This document shows, one piece after another, positions 15,406-22,992 of a stretch of 22,992 nt of DNA. The first letter of the stretch is position 1; each line of letters opens with the position of its first letter. The position numbers and the translations under genes were made by a program. Under the pieces are notes generated by a model. It had not been told where the DNA came from. It searched no databases and was given only the letters and a program-made list of their open reading frames with translations. Source of the stretch: Elusimicrobiota bacterium (GTDB lineage: Bacteria; Elusimicrobiota; Elusimicrobia; Elusimicrobiales; UBA9959); the NCBI GenBank assembly GCA_030639665.1, contig DAOWCC010000012.1, positions 1 through 22,992 of the forward strand, read 5' to 3'.

Positions 15406-18400
15406 TTACTTCATTAATTTTGACCCAATCGCTTTAAGACTTGAATCCAATTTTATGGCTTTTTTGGCGAAAGTTTTAACATCATCTTTCTTTCCCAATT
15501 TAACGGAAACTCTGGCAAGATTAAGCCAGATATTCGCGTCAAAACCATCCGCCTTTGAAGCTTTGAAATAATATTCTTTGGCCTTGGCGTATTTGCCTTC
15601 CAAAAATTCAATATTGCCCATATTATTTAAAGCGGTGGCGTCAAGAGCGTCCTCATCCAACAGTTTCTTTAAATACTTGCGGGCATTTTTATATTCACCG
15701 TATTCGGCATATAATATGCCGAAATTTATAAGAGTTTCTCTGTCATTGGGCTTGGCTCTCAATACGGCTTTATATTGTTTTTTAAGATACTCGTATTTAA
15801 CCTTTGTAAGAGATTTGATGGCTTTGCTTATTTTTCCATCCAACTTCTCTCTTTTCCTGTCGGAAAAATCCTTATCGCTTTCAGGCAATGTAACAGGCTC
15901 GAAGAACGTCCAAGCTTTGCGCACATCAATAATTTTGGCATCCGCTTTATTATCCCTATACATCACGGCCTGATGTTTTATGGCGTCAAAGAAATCCTTA
16001 CCCATCAAGGTTGTTTCAAGACCGACCCAATAGGTATTGTTATGCTTGATAAGGTATTCGGCGGGAATGCCCGTCTCATAAGGATTGGCCTTTTCCGTGT
16101 CAAACATAAGAGCGATATGGCTTGGATAATCCAAAAGCGCCGCGTGAACGCCGGAGGCTTCAAGCAAAGAGGCGAACAAAGCCGTCAAATCATCGCAATC
16201 TCCGCTTCTCATTTTCAATGTGCTTCTCGGAAATTGAACGGTATCCAGGGCTTGAGCTCCCGAAGATTTTACAGCCGAATAAGGATTAACGGGATCCTGC
16301 AAATAGCTTATACCATAATCACCCAATGATTCCCACAATAATAAAACCTTATATATGTTTTCATCAATGAGTTTAGCTTCTTTGGCGAATTTGGATTTCG
16401 CCTTTAAAGAAAAACGGCTGAAGGAAAAAACGGGAGTATCCTTAGGCGTAATGAAATTAGCCAGCCTTTCGGGCCTATCCCATACTATCGCGTTTTTTGA
16501 AAGAACTTTAAGGGGTTTATTTAAAGTAATCTTCTTCTCTTCGCCGTCACTGTAATAGGTAACGGTAAGCTGGGCCTGAATGGGCGTATCCTCGGTTATG
16601 CCTAAAATTCTATTATTAAGCGTTCCCATAAGATTGACCTCTGTTTCTTTCTTGGAGGGCACTTCCTTTACTATGCTGTCTGAAGGAAAATCCATAAAAT
16701 CCTTGAGCTCGAAAGAAACCTTAACATTGCTGAAAGACTCATCCGTATTGTTCTTTATCTTTATCTTGCCTATGGGATTTTTAAGATAATACTTATAATT
16801 TGCTGAAAAGACATAGCCAAAATCGTTGGGGATAATAATTTCAACCGGAGCTATATTATTGGAAGACACGATTTTAGCCGCTTTTTTTACGCCTTTAATA
16901 TAAACCGACGCGGGAAGAGACATGGAACTTTCATCGCCATTATGAGAAACCGCCGCCACGGCATAATAATAAGTTGTGCCGCCGTCCAATTTCTTATCCA
17001 AATATTTTCCTTTTTTGAAAACACCAAGTTTGGCATATTCTTTTTCATCTGATTTCCGATAGACTCTGTATTCTTTTATCCAGTCATTGTCATCCGCTTT
17101 AAAGGAAAGGTTAACCTTGCCTTTTTTAAGTATTGCTTTAGGCAAAGCGGGCATGGAAGGAATATAACTGATATCAAATGCGACAATAGCGGAGTTTTTC
17201 TTTTTTATATCCGCGACATAAAGCTTATTGTTTGAAAACACCATATAAGAAGGTTCATTGAGCTCCCTGTCGCTATTGCCTTTAGAGAAGAAACTGGTTA
17301 CAAAATGCCCTTCTTTATCAAAGATTTTAATACTGGAAACGCCCGCGTCCAGAATATAAAAATATCCTTTATTATCGTATGCCAAAGCTACGGGCTTAAC
17401 CAAATTACCCGAATCATCCCACACTTTAATGAATTTACCGGAAGCGTCCGTTACAATAACTTTTTTTAAATCCGCGTCCAAAATATAAATATCGCCTTTT
17501 TTATCGCATTGAATGTCTATAGGCTTCTTTAAAAGTATATTCCCGACTTCAGGCCCCACAGTGAAAAGAAAAAAACCATCGGCGTTAAAGGCCTGTAATC
17601 TTTTGTTCTTTGTATCGGCGATATACACGCGGTTTTCTTTATTTAAGATTAAATTTTGAGGAGCGCTGAACTTCCCTTCATTGCTTCCCTTTTCACCGAA
17701 CATATTCTCAAAACCGCCCTCGGCGTTAAAAATTTGAATTCTGCTGTTTCCGGTATCAGCGATGAAAATACGGCCTTTTTTATCCGCTGAAAAACCCAAA
17801 GGTTTATTTATTTGGCCCTGCTCTTTTCCATATCTGGAAAAAGTTTTTTTCTTGCCCTCTTTATCCATGAGCGCCACTTCCTTAGTTTCGGGAAGCGAAG
17901 CTATTATGGAACCGTTATCCAAAACAAAAAACGCGTCCGTTTTATGGAGAAATTTCTTGGAAGGACCTTTTAAATTGAACATGGATGTTAACGCGCCGGG
18001 TCTAAGTTTGTCTTTTTTAAGCTTGTTTTCAAGAATTATGGTGACAATTTTCTTATTGCCCGCGTCACTCAAATAAATATTCCCGCTCTCATCCACTTCA
18101 ATATCGCTTAAATTTAAAAATTCGCTTTTTCCTTTGCCGCGAGTGCCGAAAGTTCCAAGCACATCTCCCTTGGGAGACAATTCTTTTATTTTTCCTTTTT
18201 TTGAATCCACGACATAAACAAAACCGTAATCATCCACGGCAAAACCGCTGTTATTCAGATTGAACTCCTGTAAAACTTTGCCGGAAGAATTATATTTTAT
18301 GACCATTTTTCCTTTATTGTCGGACACATATATGTTTGAAGCTTTATCAATGGTAATTTTGAACGGAGAAATTTTAGTTGTCCCTCCTTCCATTACAGTG

Positions 18401-18882
18401 GAAAAATTATAAATAAATATGCCGTCCGCGTTATAAACATCCACTCTCTTATTGCCTGTATTTGAAACATAGACTCTTTTATTTGAACCTATGACTATTC
18501 CCAATGGTCCGCTAAGCTGACCGGGCATAGAACCTTTACTGCCGAAAGACCAAAGATATTTTCCTTTCAAATCAAACACATTAATAGCGGAGTTTTTGGA
18601 GTCCGCGACATAAATCTTTGTTTTGGAACAAGATACAGCCGCGGGAGATTTAAGCTTTGTATTTGTTTTTTTAATTAGCTTATTTTTATCGTCAAAAATG
18701 AGCAAAGATTTTGATTTTGAATCAATGATTGCCATATTTGCCCCGCAAATTGAAATATCTACCGGATTTGTAATGGCGGAACTCTTAAGCTGGCCTTTAA
18801 ACTCCAATTTATCATAAGCCGCCGCGTTAAAATTTAAAAAAGGCAACTGAAGAAACAAAACCGCTAATATAATCTTTTTCAT
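15406..18882 (-). CDS. Large exported NHL-propeller, FN3, transglutaminase-like and TPR protein
   Basis: The 1158-residue product starts with a signal peptide (1-22). Residues about 30-575 hold many NHL repeats (for example RVYVSNTGNKRVDVYNADG and RIFIADTGNSRIQIFNAEG), enough for about two six-bladed propellers. A fibronectin-III-like domain follows (about 576-664), then an Ig-like beta region (about 675-860). A transglutaminase-like core comes next (about 860-985), with Cys in RSGDCDD (about 893), His in PSHIALMF (about 921) and Glu in VGLETT (about 954) as a possible triad. Three TPR units end the chain (about 1060-1150). The propeller and TPRs should bind partners; the middle could cleave or cross-link peptides. 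It probably works in the periplasm or at the surface. GGGAG precedes ATG 18882. Confidence 0.87.
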   Translation of the reverse strand: MKKIILAVLFLQLPFLNFNAAAYDKLEFKGQLKSSAITNPVDISICGANMAIIDSKSKSLLIFDDKNKLIKKTNTKLKSPAAVSCSKTKIYVADSKNSAINVFDLKGKYLWSFGSKGSMPGQLSGPLGIVIGSNKRVYVSNTGNKRVDVYNADGIFIYNFSTVMEGGTTKISPFKITIDKASNIYVSDNKGKMVIKYNSSGKVLQEFNLNNSGFAVDDYGFVYVVDSKKGKIKELSPKGDVLGTFGTRGKGKSEFLNLSDIEVDESGNIYLSDAGNKKIVTIILENKLKKDKLRPGALTSMFNLKGPSKKFLHKTDAFFVLDNGSIIASLPETKEVALMDKEGKKKTFSRYGKEQGQINKPLGFSADKKGRIFIADTGNSRIQIFNAEGGFENMFGEKGSNEGKFSAPQNLILNKENRVYIADTKNKRLQAFNADGFFLFTVGPEVGNILLKKPIDIQCDKKGDIYILDADLKKVIVTDASGKFIKVWDDSGNLVKPVALAYDNKGYFYILDAGVSSIKIFDKEGHFVTSFFSKGNSDRELNEPSYMVFSNNKLYVADIKKKNSAIVAFDISYIPSMPALPKAILKKGKVNLSFKADDNDWIKEYRVYRKSDEKEYAKLGVFKKGKYLDKKLDGGTTYYYAVAAVSHNGDESSMSLPASVYIKGVKKAAKIVSSNNIAPVEIIIPNDFGYVFSANYKYYLKNPIGKIKIKNNTDESFSNVKVSFELKDFMDFPSDSIVKEVPSKKETEVNLMGTLNNRILGITEDTPIQAQLTVTYYSDGEEKKITLNKPLKVLSKNAIVWDRPERLANFITPKDTPVFSFSRFSLKAKSKFAKEAKLIDENIYKVLLLWESLGDYGISYLQDPVNPYSAVKSSGAQALDTVQFPRSTLKMRSGDCDDLTALFASLLEASGVHAALLDYPSHIALMFDTEKANPYETGIPAEYLIKHNNTYWVGLETTLMGKDFFDAIKHQAVMYRDNKADAKIIDVRKAWTFFEPVTLPESDKDFSDRKREKLDGKISKAIKSLTKVKYEYLKKQYKAVLRAKPNDRETLINFGILYAEYGEYKNARKYLKKLLDEDALDATALNNMGNIEFLEGKYAKAKEYYFKASKADGFDANIWLNLARVSVKLGKKDDVKTFAKKAIKLDSSLKAIGSKLMK

Positions 18883-18954
18883 TTAATCTCCCTCTCTCCC
18901 GTGTAATTCATTAGAAATATTAATAATGATGATACCAAACGAAAACCGGAAGTC

Positions 18955-18984
18955 TTGATTTATAATACAATAGTATTTTAGAAT
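18955..18984 (+). promoter_or_regulatory. sdhC promoter: Possible promoter of the sdh operon
   Basis: TTGATT (18955-18960) and TAGAAT (18979-18984) are 18 bases apart in the AT-rich gap between the divergent NHL and sdhC genes. It would give a leader of about 180 bases. A second -10-like word, TATACAAT, lies near 18997-19004. Confidence 0.35.
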
Positions 18985-19096
18985 AAATCAAAGCGCTATA
19001 CAATAACAGCGAATTAAGTTTGAAATTTAGATTGGGAACCGGAAAAAATCACGCGTATTATCGCTTTTTTGGGTTCAAAACCTCGATTTCAACCTT

Positions 19097-19119
19097 CCCG
19101 CCATTAAGGCGTCGGCGGG
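19097..19119 (+). repeat. Hairpin in the sdhC leader
   Basis: cccgcc (19097-19102) and ggcggg (19114-19119) pair over 6 bp within an otherwise AT-rich leader, about 40 bases before the ribosome binding site. There is no T-run after it. It resembles the GC-rich palindromes scattered elsewhere in the window. Confidence 0.4.
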
Positions 19120-19172
19120 TCCGCAAAAGAAGTAGTGGCGGAAGCCTGCAGTTTAACTCAAGGAGTTGCAAA

Positions 19173-19838
19173 ATGAATCTTGTTTTTCTTCGAAGAATTA
19201 TAACCACTTCCATAGGCAGAAAACTGATAATGGCCGTGACCGGCCTCCTATTGGTAGGTTTTGTGTCTTTTCATCTTATGAGCAATTTGGTTCTCTTAAA
19301 CGGACAAGAAGCCTATAATACCTATGTGGAACATTTAACCGGTGTGCCTTTTTTATTGTTTATTGAACTCGGACTGCTTTCTCTGTTTCTTACTCATATT
19401 TTAATGGGTATTTATGTCAGATGGGAAGATTATAGAAACAGCCCCAGCGGTTATAAAAAAAGGAACTGGCAAGGCGGCCGCACCATAGGCTCGGCAACCA
19501 TGCTTTACAGCGCGGTTACAATTCTCATTTTTTTAGTTTATCACATTATCACTTTCAGACTTTCCGACCATAGCATAGGATTCTATGAAATGGTTACAAA
19601 CGCTTTCAGAGATCCCATTTTCGCGACTATTTATGTCTTGGGCGGTTTGGCCATGGTGCTTCATTTAAGCCACGGCGTGCAGAGTATTTTTCAGACCCTG
19701 GGCATAAATCATCAAAAATACACGCCTTTTATAAAACTGGGCGGTTGGATTATAGCTTTGACAATGGCGGCTTTTGCCCTTCTGCCGCTCATTTTTTTAT
19801 TTGGACTTGAATCCCATTTTATGGGAATGCTTCATTAA
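19173..19838 (+). CDS. sdhC: Succinate dehydrogenase cytochrome b subunit (b558 family)
   Basis: The 221-residue membrane protein begins NLVFLRRIITTSIGRKLIMA, typical of the b558-type SdhC of Bacteroidota, Bacillus and related groups. It has five membrane segments (about 19-38, 58-80, 105-127, 148-170, 188-212). Likely haem-ligating histidines lie in SFHLMSN, LTHILMG, VYHIITF and MVLHLSHG. It anchors SdhA and SdhB and passes electrons between haem and quinone. ATG at 19173 was chosen because AAGGAG (19160-19165) sits right before it; the frame stays open upstream for 51 codons, but that part is basic, low-quality sequence. It leads an sdhC-sdhA-sdhB order without a separate sdhD, as expected for this type. 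Confidence 0.92.
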   Translation: MNLVFLRRIITTSIGRKLIMAVTGLLLVGFVSFHLMSNLVLLNGQEAYNTYVEHLTGVPFLLFIELGLLSLFLTHILMGIYVRWEDYRNSPSGYKKRNWQGGRTIGSATMLYSAVTILIFLVYHIITFRLSDHSIGFYEMVTNAFRDPIFATIYVLGGLAMVLHLSHGVQSIFQTLGINHQKYTPFIKLGGWIIALTMAAFALLPLIFLFGLESHFMGMLH

Positions 19839-19963
19839 GTAAACAAAAGGCATCAAGGCACAGAGGCACGAAGTAACAACAAGAAAGATTTATTAAGAGC
19901 ATTCCTTACATACTGAATTACTGCTCACTGCTTTCTACTTACTAATATTTTCGGAGGATTTCA
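19839..19963 (+). other. sdhC-sdhA spacer
   Basis: It holds repeated aggcac words (19850-19870) and ctgctttctact (19928-19939), which recurs before the last gene of the window (22872-22883). CGGAGG lies just before sdhA ATG. Confidence 0.5.
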
Positions 19964-21877
19964 ATGAAATTAAACGCCAATATACCCGAAGGACAGATAG
20001 ATAAAAAATGGACCAACCATAAGTTCAATTTAAAACTTGTAAACCCCAGCAATAAAAGGAAATACGACATAATAGTGGTGGGCACCGGCCTTGCCGGCGC
20101 CTCGGCAGCGGCTTCCCTGGGCGAACTCGGCTATAATGTGAAAGTGTTTACCATACATGATTCTCCCCGGCGCGCCCATTCCATAGCCGCTCAAGGCGGA
20201 ATAAACGCGGCAAAAAATTATCCCAATGACGGCGATAGTATTTGGCGGCTTTTTCACGATACCGTAAAAGGCGGAGATTATAGAGCCCGCGAAGCCAATG
20301 TTTACAGACTGGCTGAAATAAGCAATCAAATAATCGACCATTGCGCCGCTCTCGGAGTGCCTTTTGGAAGAGAATATAGCGGAACTCTGGCAAACCGCTC
20401 ATTCGGCGGAGCTCAGGTTTCCAGAACATTTTATACGCGCGGACAAACCGGCCAGCAATTATTACTTGGCGCTTACAGCGCGATGATGCGGCAAATCAAT
20501 ACCGGAAAGGTTGAGATGTTTTCCCGCAGAGAAATGGTTGAACTGATTATTTCAAACGGGAAAGCCAGAGGAATAATCGCCAGAAACAGAATAACGGGAG
20601 AACTTGAAACTCATACGGCCGATGCCGTTCTTCTATGCACGGGCGGTTATGCCAACGCTTTTTTTCTCTCAACAAACGCGTCGGACTGCAATGTTTCAGC
20701 GGCCTGGACGGCTTATAAAAACGGAGCGCTTTTCGCGAACCCATGCTATACTCAAATACATCCCACATGCATTCCCCGCTCGGGAGATCATCAATCCAAG
20801 CTTACTCTTATGAGTGAAAGCTTAAGAAATGACGGAAGAATCTGGGTGCCTAAAAAGAAAGACGATGACAGAAAACCAAGCGATATTCCCGAAGATGAAA
20901 GAGATTATTATCTTGAAAGAAGATATCCCGCTTTCGGCAATCTTGTGCCGAGAGACATAGCTTCAAGAGCGGCCAAGGTTGTTGTGGATGAAGGCAGAGG
21001 AGTAGGCCCGACCAAACAAGCGGTTTATCTTGATTTTAGAGATGCCATAAAAAGAAAAGGAGAGGACGCCATTAAAGAAGCCTACGGAAATCTCTTTGAT
21101 ATGTATTATCAGATAACGGATGAAGATGGCTATCAAGTTCCGATGAGAATATTCCCCGCGCCTCACTATACTATGGGCGGCTTATGGGTTGATTATAATC
21201 TTATGACCAATATACCGGGACTTTTCGCTTTGGGCGAAGCCAATTTCTCCGATCATGGAGCCAACAGACTTGGAGCCAGCGCTCTTATGCAAGGCCTTGC
21301 CGACGGCTTCTTTATTATCCCTTCAACCATAGGCGGTTATTTAGCAGCCAATAAGTTTGAGAAAATGGATGAAAAAGATAAAGCCGGAATTGAAGCCGCG
21401 GAAAAGGTGAATGAAAAAATAAAAAGACTTTTCGCTATAAAAGGCAAAAAAACCCCGACGGAATTTCACAAACAGCTTGGCAATGTTATGTGGAATGGCT
21501 GCGGCATGAGCAGGAATGAACAGGATTTAAAACAGGCCCTTAAAAAAATACCTGAAATAAGGGAAGAATTCTGGAAAGATGTTATGGTTCCCGGTTCCGA
21601 TGGAGAATTAAATCCAACTCTTGAAAAAGCTTTAAGAGTGGCTGATTATTTGGAATTTGCCGAATTAATGCTTAAAGACGCTATTGAAAGAAACGAAAGC
21701 AGCGGCGGACATTTCAGAGAAGAATCGGCTACGGCTGAAGGCGAAGCCAAAAGAAACGATGCCGACTATTCTTATGTGGGAGCTTGGCAATATGATGGAG
21801 AAGGAAAAGACCCTATTTTAAATAAAGAAGAATTGACATTTGAAAATGTGAAAATAGCCGAAAGAAGCTATAAATAG
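19964..21877 (+). CDS. sdhA: Succinate dehydrogenase/fumarate reductase flavoprotein subunit
   Basis: The 637-residue protein has the FAD-binding GTGLAGA (40-46) and RRAHSIAAQGGINAA, in which His72 is the residue expected to hold FAD covalently. It also has active-site segments RSFGGAQVSRTF, HPTCIPRSGDH and PRDIASRA, and the late APHYTMGGLWVDY and GANRLGASALMQG motifs. It oxidises succinate to fumarate (or the reverse) on the cytoplasmic face of the inner membrane and passes electrons to SdhB. Length and the RRAHSIAAQGG wording match the b558-linked type rather than the enterobacterial SdhA. The C-terminal part with ESSGGHFREE is normal. Direction in the cell cannot be told from sequence. Confidence 0.96.
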   Translation: MKLNANIPEGQIDKKWTNHKFNLKLVNPSNKRKYDIIVVGTGLAGASAAASLGELGYNVKVFTIHDSPRRAHSIAAQGGINAAKNYPNDGDSIWRLFHDTVKGGDYRAREANVYRLAEISNQIIDHCAALGVPFGREYSGTLANRSFGGAQVSRTFYTRGQTGQQLLLGAYSAMMRQINTGKVEMFSRREMVELIISNGKARGIIARNRITGELETHTADAVLLCTGGYANAFFLSTNASDCNVSAAWTAYKNGALFANPCYTQIHPTCIPRSGDHQSKLTLMSESLRNDGRIWVPKKKDDDRKPSDIPEDERDYYLERRYPAFGNLVPRDIASRAAKVVVDEGRGVGPTKQAVYLDFRDAIKRKGEDAIKEAYGNLFDMYYQITDEDGYQVPMRIFPAPHYTMGGLWVDYNLMTNIPGLFALGEANFSDHGANRLGASALMQGLADGFFIIPSTIGGYLAANKFEKMDEKDKAGIEAAEKVNEKIKRLFAIKGKKTPTEFHKQLGNVMWNGCGMSRNEQDLKQALKKIPEIREEFWKDVMVPGSDGELNPTLEKALRVADYLEFAELMLKDAIERNESSGGHFREESATAEGEAKRNDADYSYVGAWQYDGEGKDPILNKEELTFENVKIAERSYK

Positions 21878-21894
21878 AGTTGAGAGTTGAAAAT

Positions 21895-21950
21895 GTAGCG
21901 GGCGGATTACTATCCGCCGAAAATGGGTCGCATAGTAATGCGACCGCTAC
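21895..21950 (+). repeat. Three-way-junction palindrome between sdhA and sdhB
   Basis: An outer stem gtagcgg/ccgctac (21895-21901/21944-21950) encloses two perfect hairpins: ggcggat/atccgcc with loop tact (21901-21907/21912-21918) and ggtcgcat/atgcgacc with loop agta (21926-21933/21938-21945). The end bases of the outer stem overlap the inner ones, so the forms compete. The left half inverted closely resembles the right half, with paired changes that keep both stems. This suits a REP-like doublet inserted in the 101-bp spacer; it lies 28 bases before sdhB. Confidence 0.7.
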
Positions 21951-21978
21951 TTTAAACTTATTTGCTGGAGGCAAATTT

Positions 21979-22749
21979 ATGAGCGATATAATGAAAAATT
22001 TCAGCGTGACAATAAATGTTTGGCGGCAAAATAGCGCCAGTGATAAAGGATCAATGGTTTCTTATCCGGTAAACGATGTGTCTCCGGCGATGAGTTTTTT
22101 GGAAATGCTTGATGTTTTAAACGAAGACCTTATAAAAAAAGGCGACTCGCCCATTGTGGTTGAAAGCGATTGCCGCGAAGGCATTTGCGGCTGCTGCGGT
22201 TTGGTAATCGACGGCAATACTCACGGACCGGACAAAAACTCAACAGTCTGCCAATTGCATATGAGAAGATTTAAAGACGGCGATGTGATAACGGTTGAAC
22301 CATGGCGCGTAAAATCATTCCCCGTCATCAAAGATTTGGCGGTGGACCGCTCAGCCATGGAAAACATCATGCAAGCCGGCGGCTATGTAAGCGTAAATAC
22401 GGGAGCCGCTCCCGATGCCAATGCCGTCCTTATAAACAGAGCTGACGCGGAAGAATCCATGGACGCGGCCGCGTGCATAGGCTGCGGCGCGTGTATTACC
22501 GCGTGCCCCAATGGAGCGGCCATGCTTTTTACAGCCGCGAAAATATCACAATTGGCGCTTTTACCGCAAGGCCATCCCGAAAGAAAAGAAAGAGCCATAA
22601 ATATGGTTGAGGCTATGGATAAAGAAGGTTTTGGCAATTGCACGAATGAATATGAATGCGAAGCGGTATGTCCGAAAGAAATCAAAGTATCCAATATAGC
22701 CAGAATGAACAGAGAATTTTTAATCGCTAATTTTTTATCGAATAAATAG
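21979..22749 (+). CDS. sdhB: Succinate dehydrogenase iron-sulfur subunit
   Basis: The 256-residue subunit has the plant-ferredoxin-type [2Fe-2S] motif CREGICGCCG (cysteines about 65, 70, 72, 73, with Cys91 further on). It then has CIGCGACITACP and CTNEYECEAVCPKE, giving the ligands for the [4Fe-4S] and [3Fe-4S] clusters. It carries electrons from the SdhA flavin to the SdhC haem and quinone. TGGAGG at 21966-21971 fixes ATG 21979; the frame is open 33 codons upstream, but that region is the palindromic spacer. N-terminal FSVTINVWRQ and the middle LALLPQGHPER are typical of the type found with b558 SdhC. Confidence 0.95.
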   Translation: MSDIMKNFSVTINVWRQNSASDKGSMVSYPVNDVSPAMSFLEMLDVLNEDLIKKGDSPIVVESDCREGICGCCGLVIDGNTHGPDKNSTVCQLHMRRFKDGDVITVEPWRVKSFPVIKDLAVDRSAMENIMQAGGYVSVNTGAAPDANAVLINRADAEESMDAAACIGCGACITACPNGAAMLFTAAKISQLALLPQGHPERKERAINMVEAMDKEGFGNCTNEYECEAVCPKEIKVSNIARMNREFLIANFLSNK

Positions 22750-22921
22750 AAATAAAAGATAGAGAGCAGAAATCAGAAAGCTGCGAGCAGAAAAAAACAA
22801 CATTAGTTGTAAAGTCTTAATTTATTTTTAAAAGTCAGTTAACAAGATATTTGCAGACACTCCTTATGTACCTGCTTTCTACTCTCTGATTTCTAATCTC
22901 TAGTCCTACGGGGGTTTTATT
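22750..22921 (+). other. sdhB-fum spacer with inverted repeat
   Basis: agaaatcaga (22768-22777) is the reverse complement of tctgatttct (22885-22894), so the whole gap could loop out. ctgctttctact (22872-22883) is shared with the sdhC-sdhA spacer. No terminator with a T-run is seen, so transcription may continue into the next gene. Confidence 0.5.
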
Positions 22922-22992
22922 ATGTCCGTGTCTAAAAAGTCTAATTTTAAATATCAGAATCCTTTTGAAAAAGGAAAAGATAAAACCAAATA
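22922..22992 (+). CDS. Probable class I fumarate hydratase, N-terminal fragment
   Basis: Only 23 full codons are in the window: MSVSKKSN, then FKYQNPFEKGKDKTK. This matches the N-terminal wording of class I fumarases (FumA of E. coli has FHYQAPFPLKKDDTEY at the same place). GGGGG lies about seven bases ahead of ATG 22922. A fumarase right after sdhCAB makes metabolic sense, turning fumarate from succinate into malate. Class I enzymes use an oxygen-sensitive [4Fe-4S] cluster. The call rests on a short stretch plus context. Confidence 0.6.
   Translation, partial: MSVSKKSNFKYQNPFEKGKDKTK

Noticed and set aside
19020..19172. 51 extra N-terminal codons for sdhC
   Set aside because: The added residues are basic, poor in hydrophobic character and cross a GC hairpin; AAGGAG right before ATG 19173 and family length favour the shorter form.
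20030..21166. Several minus-strand frames of 67-103 codons inside sdhA
   Set aside because: They are shadows of a strongly conserved flavoprotein gene and show no features of their own.
21880..21978. 33 extra N-terminal codons for sdhB
   Set aside because: They translate the three-way-junction repeat; TGGAGG before ATG 21979 fixes the start.

Overview
The window looks like an AT-rich chromosome segment from a Gram-negative (diderm) bacterium. It carries a lipobox lipoprotein, an outer-membrane beta-barrel protein ending in an aromatic residue, a LolA/LolCDE-like export set, and a quinone-linked succinate dehydrogenase with a b558-type cytochrome subunit. Intergenic gaps are rich in small palindromic repeats. 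This would fit an uncultured lineage such as Elusimicrobiota or Omnitrophota, but that placement is a guess from gene style, not shown by the sequence.

Layout. (1) 1-340, plus strand: 3' part of a GNAT acetyltransferase. A 185-bp element able to fold into a long hairpin (469-653) follows; its right arm supplies the last codons and stop of the next gene. (2) 7352-643, minus strand: a five-gene run encoding a GNAT-type protein, a LuxE acyl-protein synthetase, a DUF1007 periplasmic protein, a NicO-family metal permease (a ZevAB-like pair), and an 883-residue fusion of LuxC acyl-CoA reductase with a PaaK-like adenylate-forming enzyme. No luciferase genes are present, so this looks like a fatty (or other) acid to aldehyde route serving something other than light. 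(3) 7629-8669, plus: an orphan lipoprotein with a good sigma70-type promoter. (4) 14468-8731, minus: LolA-like carrier, two MacB/FtsX-type permeases, a LolD-like ATPase and an outer-membrane barrel protein, forming a likely envelope transport operon. Its gaps hold palindromic repeats, one with an 11-bp target duplication that supplies the ATPase gene's ribosome binding site. (5) 18882-14589, minus: a 1158-residue exported NHL-propeller/FN3/transglutaminase-like/TPR protein, then a small exported protein behind a structured leader. (6) 19173-22992, plus: sdhC, sdhA, sdhB and the first codons of what looks like class I fumarate hydratase, a succinate-to-malate TCA operon.

The most unusual item is the GNAT-LuxE-DUF1007-NicO-LuxC/PaaK operon. 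Next come the compact repeat elements that have become parts of genes: a stop codon at 643, a start region at 10662, and a spacer between sdhA and sdhB.
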